Source: Anseranas semipalmata (lineage: Eukaryota; Chordata; Aves; Anseriformes; Anseranatidae). Taken from it: 64,000 bases of DNA. Location: assembly GCA_013399115.1 (NCBI GenBank), contig VXAA01005218.1, positions 44,737-108,736 of the forward strand, written 5' to 3'. Made by a program: the position numbers and the translations under genes. Below the pieces are notes generated by a model. The model saw nothing but the letters and a program-made list of their open reading frames with translations. It did no database searches and had not been told where the DNA came from. Positions 58,858 to 64,000 of this stretch are shown one piece after another (position 1 is the first letter of the stretch; each line of letters begins with the position of its first letter).

Positions 58858-61800
58858 CCCCGTGTGGTTAGGTGAGGGAGAAATAAAAAATCATTAATAA
58901 TGTTTTGTGGATAGAAGGTGTTATTGTTGCTTGCCTGTCTGAAAATGGCAAGGCAGTGGGACTGAAGTGAAGGCCACTTCCAGAGGTCTTCCAGGAAAGA
59001 CTTTTTACCATATCACATGCAAAGTTGTGTCATTTATTTTGCATCCACAGCATATTTTTGAGAAAGTTAGTAATGTTTTTCAGCATTTATTAAGTGTCTC
59101 ATTGGGACTATTACTGAAGTCCCTCTACTGAGGAATCTAAGTTTTCTCAAGTAACCTGCAAGTAGTTTCCTGCCTCCCCCTTTCACATTTCCTGCACCAA
59201 AACTTGTTTAGGTGGCTTATTGTGGGTGAGAGTGAATGTGCCTTCTTGTCTCCAGCTAACACTGTGCCTTACTTCTGGAGGTCAGTCAACTTACTGCATA
59301 GTAACTTGAGTCATATAGTCATAATAGTCAAGGACTGCAACTGGCCAGAAAGCTTTTAACATGACTCCAGACAACATATAGTACTCAAAATACTGTGCTG
59401 AAGTGCCCTACATCCTTCCAAAGCTAGGTACTTGTGTCAGGTCTGTGCTCCCAGGCTTTCCCTACTGGGGTGTCTGGATGTCCTCCAAAAGCAGCTTTCC
59501 TGCTGCTGCTGTAAGCAGTCATCTTCTTCCATCAAATGGAGCCAGGGCTCATAGAGGTCTTTTAAGCTCTTCCAGCCTTTTTATCCAGAAAGCACTCAAC
59601 ACACGTGAGGGATGCAGATGCAGTCTTTGAAAGGGATATTTCCAAATACTTTCAAATATATATTTCTAAATCCTGGCCTGTTTTCTTAGACATCCTGGTC
59701 TCCAAGCAGGAATGATTTGTGAGAGGAAATTTTATGTGAGGGTGAAAAAAAACATTTTCCTGGCAGGTTAGCTTTTAAAGACAACATGGCAGCTATGTAA
59801 GCCTGCAGAGGAATGTGGAGTGATAGGTTTTAACATAGGGAAGATGGTTTTCAGTCCAACTGATGCAGTCCCAGCCTTGTCACAAAAGTGGTTATAAGGC
59901 AGACCTGCAGTGGTTCGTGTCATTGTGAGTACCACAAGAAGGCACCTGTGGTTCAGTGAATAGCGTTTCATTTTACAGTAACTATAGATTTGGCCTAGCA
60001 TGAACCTTCATATACATGTGCATGTAATAGATTTACAGCATATATAAAATATATATGTTCTGTAATTACCATATCACTATTTATTTGTATATTTGTTTGA
60101 GTATGTATGAGTGTACATAATATGAACTATGTCATTATTAACATTTATGAAATAGATTTGAAAAGCTCTTTTGGAACTTTTTTAGTGATAAATTTAATGC
60201 ATTAACTGTACGTATGGAAACTTTTCATTCAGACTGTGGGAAGAATATCACAATTTAGTGTAGAAGCTGATTTTACTAAAATGTAATGTAAACTGTTTTC
60301 CCCACATGGCAAATGCAATCGGGTTCTATTGCAAACTAAGCGCATGCCAGATCTTTGAACTAGACCTAAGTGCATAAAATCATTTGGTAACACTAAGTTT
60401 GGGATTTCAGTATTTTTTTATGCTTATAATCAGCCAAAGAGCTTTATATGTAGATTTAATATTTTTGTGAAAGAAAAAAAGATTTATTTTTTAATATTTT
60501 GGTCTTATATTTCAACTGGAAGTGAGTTTTTACAGTTAAGTTATAAAGCTTTAAAATATGTTTCTGTAATGAAAATAATCACATTCTTAAGGGTTATAGC
60601 AAGAATACAGCTTCTGTACATCAGGTAACTGAACAGACAGTTTACTATATCTTCAATATTAAAACTTGGTTTACAATATGGTTTTGTGTAGTGAATAAAC
60701 CAAACATTTACTTACCCCCTTTTTTAAACGTATTTAATGTATTATTCACAGTTACCTCTCGCAAACTTTTTGAATGCATATTTCCTTTTCTGGTTAATTT
60801 CATGTGGTTTAGTCATGCTTTTAATGGCCTTTAGAAGGTCCCTTAGAGTTCTTTAGATAACAAACAAGAAACAATCCCTATGAAAACATTAGAGGCTAAC
60901 ATTTCCATTTCTCGGACCTTAACAGCAGGAAGCTTATGAGTGTAACAGCCAGACAGGGTCAGGTTTGCAATATTGTCTTGTCCCTAGCATTTGTATTTTT
61001 CAGGAAAAGGCTGCAATTAACTGTGCTCCTGTGAAAATATTGTAGTTTCTTTGCTGTGGCTTGTGCTGTCTGAAGACTGTGAATACGAATAGAGAAAACT
61101 AGAATGCACTGAATGCAATTAAACTCAGCAACAACATTATCTTCAATTCAGAGTCCTGTATCATATATAATGGTACAGCAATTTATATATAGCATGACTA
61201 TACAGAGGTTAAAATGTATGTTTGCTTTGCAAGCCAGATAAGTTCACTTTCTTAAACTTAAAAATAAGCCGTATATCTTTTCAATAAATCTGCTAACACT
61301 ACAGAGCAGCTGTTAAACAAGCAGAGCTATACAGAGTTGCTTGAACTATCTGTGAAGGCAGAACTGATGATTTGAGGATCTGGGAAGAATTTGTTTCAGC
61401 TTACATTTTGTACATTCTTCATTATACTAAAAAGCAATAAAGTATTTTAAATGTTATTCTGAGCCTAAAACAAGATTAGATTATTTTATCACCTCTTGCT
61501 AAGTAATACTGCTTTCAGTAACACTAAATTAATAAACTTCAATTACAAAATACCTTTACTCTTCTTAAATAGCAAGATAAGGACATACAGTTTGTTTAAT
61601 TTGGACAATATTTCTGTAAATTGCATGTCTTCTATGTTTCACGAAATGCATGCTACAACATATTGACTATATTACACCTTTAATTAATACACATGATTTA
61701 AAGCATTGCTTAGAGAAAACAGCATTTTTATTTTCTTTCTTAAAATATTTCACTATTGAATATTAACATTTCCTTTTATTCCAGCTCAATTTGTAATCTA

Positions 61801-61923
61801 ATAATGGCTAATTGTTATGTGCTAAACACTAGTTACTCTTTTATGCTTTATTAATAGAGGAGCATATTAAAGTAGCATTATCTTAAGCAAATCTATAGGC
61901 ATTTATTTTTCAGAGTAAGTTAT

Positions 61924-61965
61924 TTTTGTTTGTTTGTTTTCTTTTCTTTTTTCTTTTTTTTTTTT
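61924..61965. repeat. T/C and TTTG tract
   Basis: It lies about 125 bases upstream of the LRICDW exon acceptor. It is too far away to be that exon's pyrimidine tract. Confidence 0.75.
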
Positions 61966-62088
61966 AATTTACTTCTTGGGAAAGTAAGGCTTTTGCCATG
62001 TACAATACTATTTTGCATGTATTCATTTAAATACTAAAAACTGTAGTACTGCTCGATCCATATCTGACTGCTAGGTTTCAATTGACAG

Positions 62089-62177
62089 CTGAGGATTTGT
62101 GACTGGACCATGAATCAAAACGGCAGGCATTTATACCCCAGTGCCAGTGAGGATACATTGGGAATTACTTGGCAAAG
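62089..62177 (+). CDS. NFIB: NFIB coding exon (LRICDWTMNQNGRHLYP exon), long isoform
   Basis: This 89-nt exon follows TTTCAATTGACAG and ends at CAAAG|GTAACA. It reads L-R-I-C-D-W-T-M-N-Q-N-G-R-H-L-Y-P-S-A-S and E-D-T-L-G-I-T-W-Q, leaving AG to be completed to Ser by the next exon. It is the NFIB-specific segment of the longer isoform; a shorter known isoform skips it and ends soon after HQQQ (family knowledge). Phase is 0 in and 2 out. The next coding exon, expected to start P-G-T-W after the split Ser, was not found before position 64000. Confidence 0.95.
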
Positions 62178-62730
62178 GTAACATTTTAATTATTTCACCT
62201 ACACCACATTAAAAATTTACATTGAGCTACAGAATCTGTTTTAGCAGGACTCCAGAGGAATATGTGACAGAATCGGATCAAAATGTGTGTAATATTTCTC
62301 CAGTACACATTTAGGTTATCTTTAATGTAAGCTGAATTTAGGAACTATCTTAATTAAGCACCTGGAGTGATGATGCTGTGCTGTCAAATGCAAAGGGTTT
62401 ACAAATTTAAGGGAATACTGATTTTAGGTTTTAAAAATGAAAATGTCATTTATAGAATTAAAGGTCATCTTCTGGGGGGCTTGGTGGTTAATATACAGAA
62501 AATGGTGCTGTGAGAGGTATAGATGTGGATAATAATAAATGTCTGAGATGGTGGTGGTTTGGGCCAATGAATAACCATACTATTAACAGAGACATTTGTG
62601 ACTAATCAGCTTGTGTAGATTTAGGTTACTAACATGTACATGAAGGTAAGATATAAAATATCTTATTTCTAAACTAAATACCAGAATAATTAGGAATGAT
62701 TTCCACAAAAGACAGTTTATTTTTTATGCA

Positions 62731-62751
62731 AAAACAAACAAACAAACAAAA
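62731..62751. repeat. (AAAC)n microsatellite
   Basis: About five AAAC units. Confidence 0.85.
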
Positions 62752-62803
62752 ATCCAAACCACAGAAAACAAAAAGAAGCTCCCTCCCAAACCTTTCCCAC
62801 AGG

Positions 62804-62851
62804 AAAAAAAAAAAAAAAAAAAAAAAAAAAACCCCCCTCCCCCCCAAACCC
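62804..62851. repeat. A28 run followed by C-tracts
   Basis: A28, then C6-T-C7-AAA-C3. The minus strand carries G3-T3-G7-A-G6, a quadruplex-type pattern next to a T28 run. Confidence 0.85.
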
Positions 62852-64000
62852 ACAACTTTCAGTACATAAATCAATTACTCATTATTATCCTTTACATCTG
62901 TTGGTATATAATGAATCATGTTAACAGTAGGGGTGTGTGTGTCTAAATAGATGTGTAAACAAATCAGCATAATTATGATACATCTGTTTTTCACCTCTTT
63001 CACGTGCAGGATTATCTCCAACTATTAATGGGGGTCATACATGCAAAGCATGCAGATTGGGAGCCTGTCAAATGTAGCTACTCAATCTCAAAGTAATTTT
63101 AAATAGTCCTTAGACATTTGTGTGCATATGACAGTAGAGGTACTTCTGGATAGTCTGTGTAAGTATGTATGTGCGTGTGAGTGTTTATATGTAAAATCTT
63201 TATATACAAAATGCTTTCTGATATACTGTACTATGCTATGGATTTCCAGAAGTCTGGGGATTTTTTGAGTATCAACTTGGAAGGGTAACTACGGAGTCTG
63301 AAAATTAGTGCTGTTTACAGATCTGAACTTTAAATGCCTTAAATGATGTTGCTTTACTTTTCCTTTGCGCAGTTTTTCTGAAATAGTATTTATCTGGAAA
63401 AATTGTGGTGCAAAAGCGAGGTGTAGTCATTTCTTCCATTATAGATTATGGCACAATGGCACAATGGAAAATTAGCTAACGGATTCACCTCACCTCCTCA
63501 AGGGCTGCGATTCACGTTATAAATCCCCATCATACAGTAACTACCACAGTTTTCAATGTACTGTCAAGAGTAAATCTGAACTGAGCTAGTGCAGCATGTA
63601 GTTGGCGGTGGTGGTGGTGATTTATTCCCCCCCTACAAAGGGTGTTGCTTTCTCAGGACATTGACAGGCATTAGGAAATTATCTCACAACTGCTAATATA
63701 GGAATAACTTTGAATGGTTTAAATCAGTCAGCACTCATGACCCCTCTAAAGCAATGACAGTTTATACCAGCTGAAGCACTGTCCTGGTGTCTGGTGAATC
63801 GTTTTGTTTTAGTACCTATCACACATGACCTTTGGGTGTAATTCATGAAAAGAAAGGAAAGGGGGGCGGAGGGCGTGTATGTGTTTCTAGGTGATGACCA
63901 AGGAAGCTTTGGTGATGAATGCAGGCACGTTCCATTATTCATTCATCTTTACACATAAAACTGGTTTGCAGGTAGCTCCTGGAGTGCTACTTGCCAATTT

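Larger units (their letters stand above)
62178..64000 (+). other. NFIB: NFIB intron after LRICDW exon (partial)
   Basis: Intron start with donor GTAACA, running off the window. It contains (AAAC)n at 62731-62751, an A28 run followed by C-tracts at 62804-62851, and (GGT)n near 63605-63620. The next NFIB exon is not reached. Confidence 0.85.

Noticed and set aside
63960..64000. TTTGCAG followed by GTAGCTCCTGGAG as the next NFIB exon
   Set aside because: None of the frames continues the expected P-G-T-W-A-S segment after the split Ser, so it is a pseudo-acceptor.

Overview
This is a vertebrate nuclear DNA window, almost certainly from a bird. It is AT-rich and intron-dominated, and carries several CR1 LINE fragments with the typical 3' ATTCTRTGATTCTGTGA-type end. 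It also has a 553-bp solo LTR whose ends read TGTCCTGGTTTTGG...TTAAATCACAACA on the minus strand; I recognise this as the TguLTR5-like ERVL family of neoavian birds. I see no bacterial operons, CRISPR arrays, tRNAs or rRNAs. Most short open frames are chance frames or repeat-derived.

The whole window lies inside one plus-strand gene, NFIB (nuclear factor I B), a CCAAT/TTGGC-binding transcription factor. Eight coding exons of its proline/serine-rich C-terminal half are present with canonical GT/AG sites and a continuous phase chain: 12062-12130, 14208-14328, 16121-16239, 34377-34508, 37027-37211, 49194-49359, 53011-53093 and 62089-62177 (964 nt, about 321 codons). The DNA-binding-domain exons lie upstream of the window and the last coding exon lies downstream. 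I found neither here.

The most interesting object is an unrecognised, exon-like block at 22668-23111, inside the 18-kb phase-1 intron between the KRPKT exon and the DMSSPT exon. It is 444 nt long (148 codons) and starts right after a TTTTACAG acceptor in the phase left by the upstream exon. It encodes a Pro/Ser/Gly-rich segment with an IKTE sumoylation-type motif, followed by a four-heptad coiled-coil with perfect 4-3 hydrophobic spacing. It can end at an in-frame TAA (23114-23116), giving a new C-terminus. Alternatively it can splice from AAG|GTTAAT (23111/23112), which keeps the NFIB frame. I read it as a candidate undescribed alternative NFIB exon, or an exapted or retroposed fragment.

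Layout: 1-12061 is upstream intron with a degraded CR1 (3750-4302) and the solo LTR (8261-8813, TSD CTTGC). The region 12062-16239 holds three close exons. The region 16240-34376 is a large intron with two minus-strand CR1 copies (one keeping half a reverse transcriptase frame), the candidate exon, and a 784-N gap. The region 34377-37211 holds two exons, the first with a microsatellite built into its acceptor. The region 37212-49193 is intron with a small N gap, an ancient CR1/L3 relic and a CR1. The region 49194-53093 holds two exons and a long (TTC)n tract. The region 53094-62088 is intron with an MIR-like relic. It is followed by the LRICDW exon (62089-62177) and the start of the next intron.
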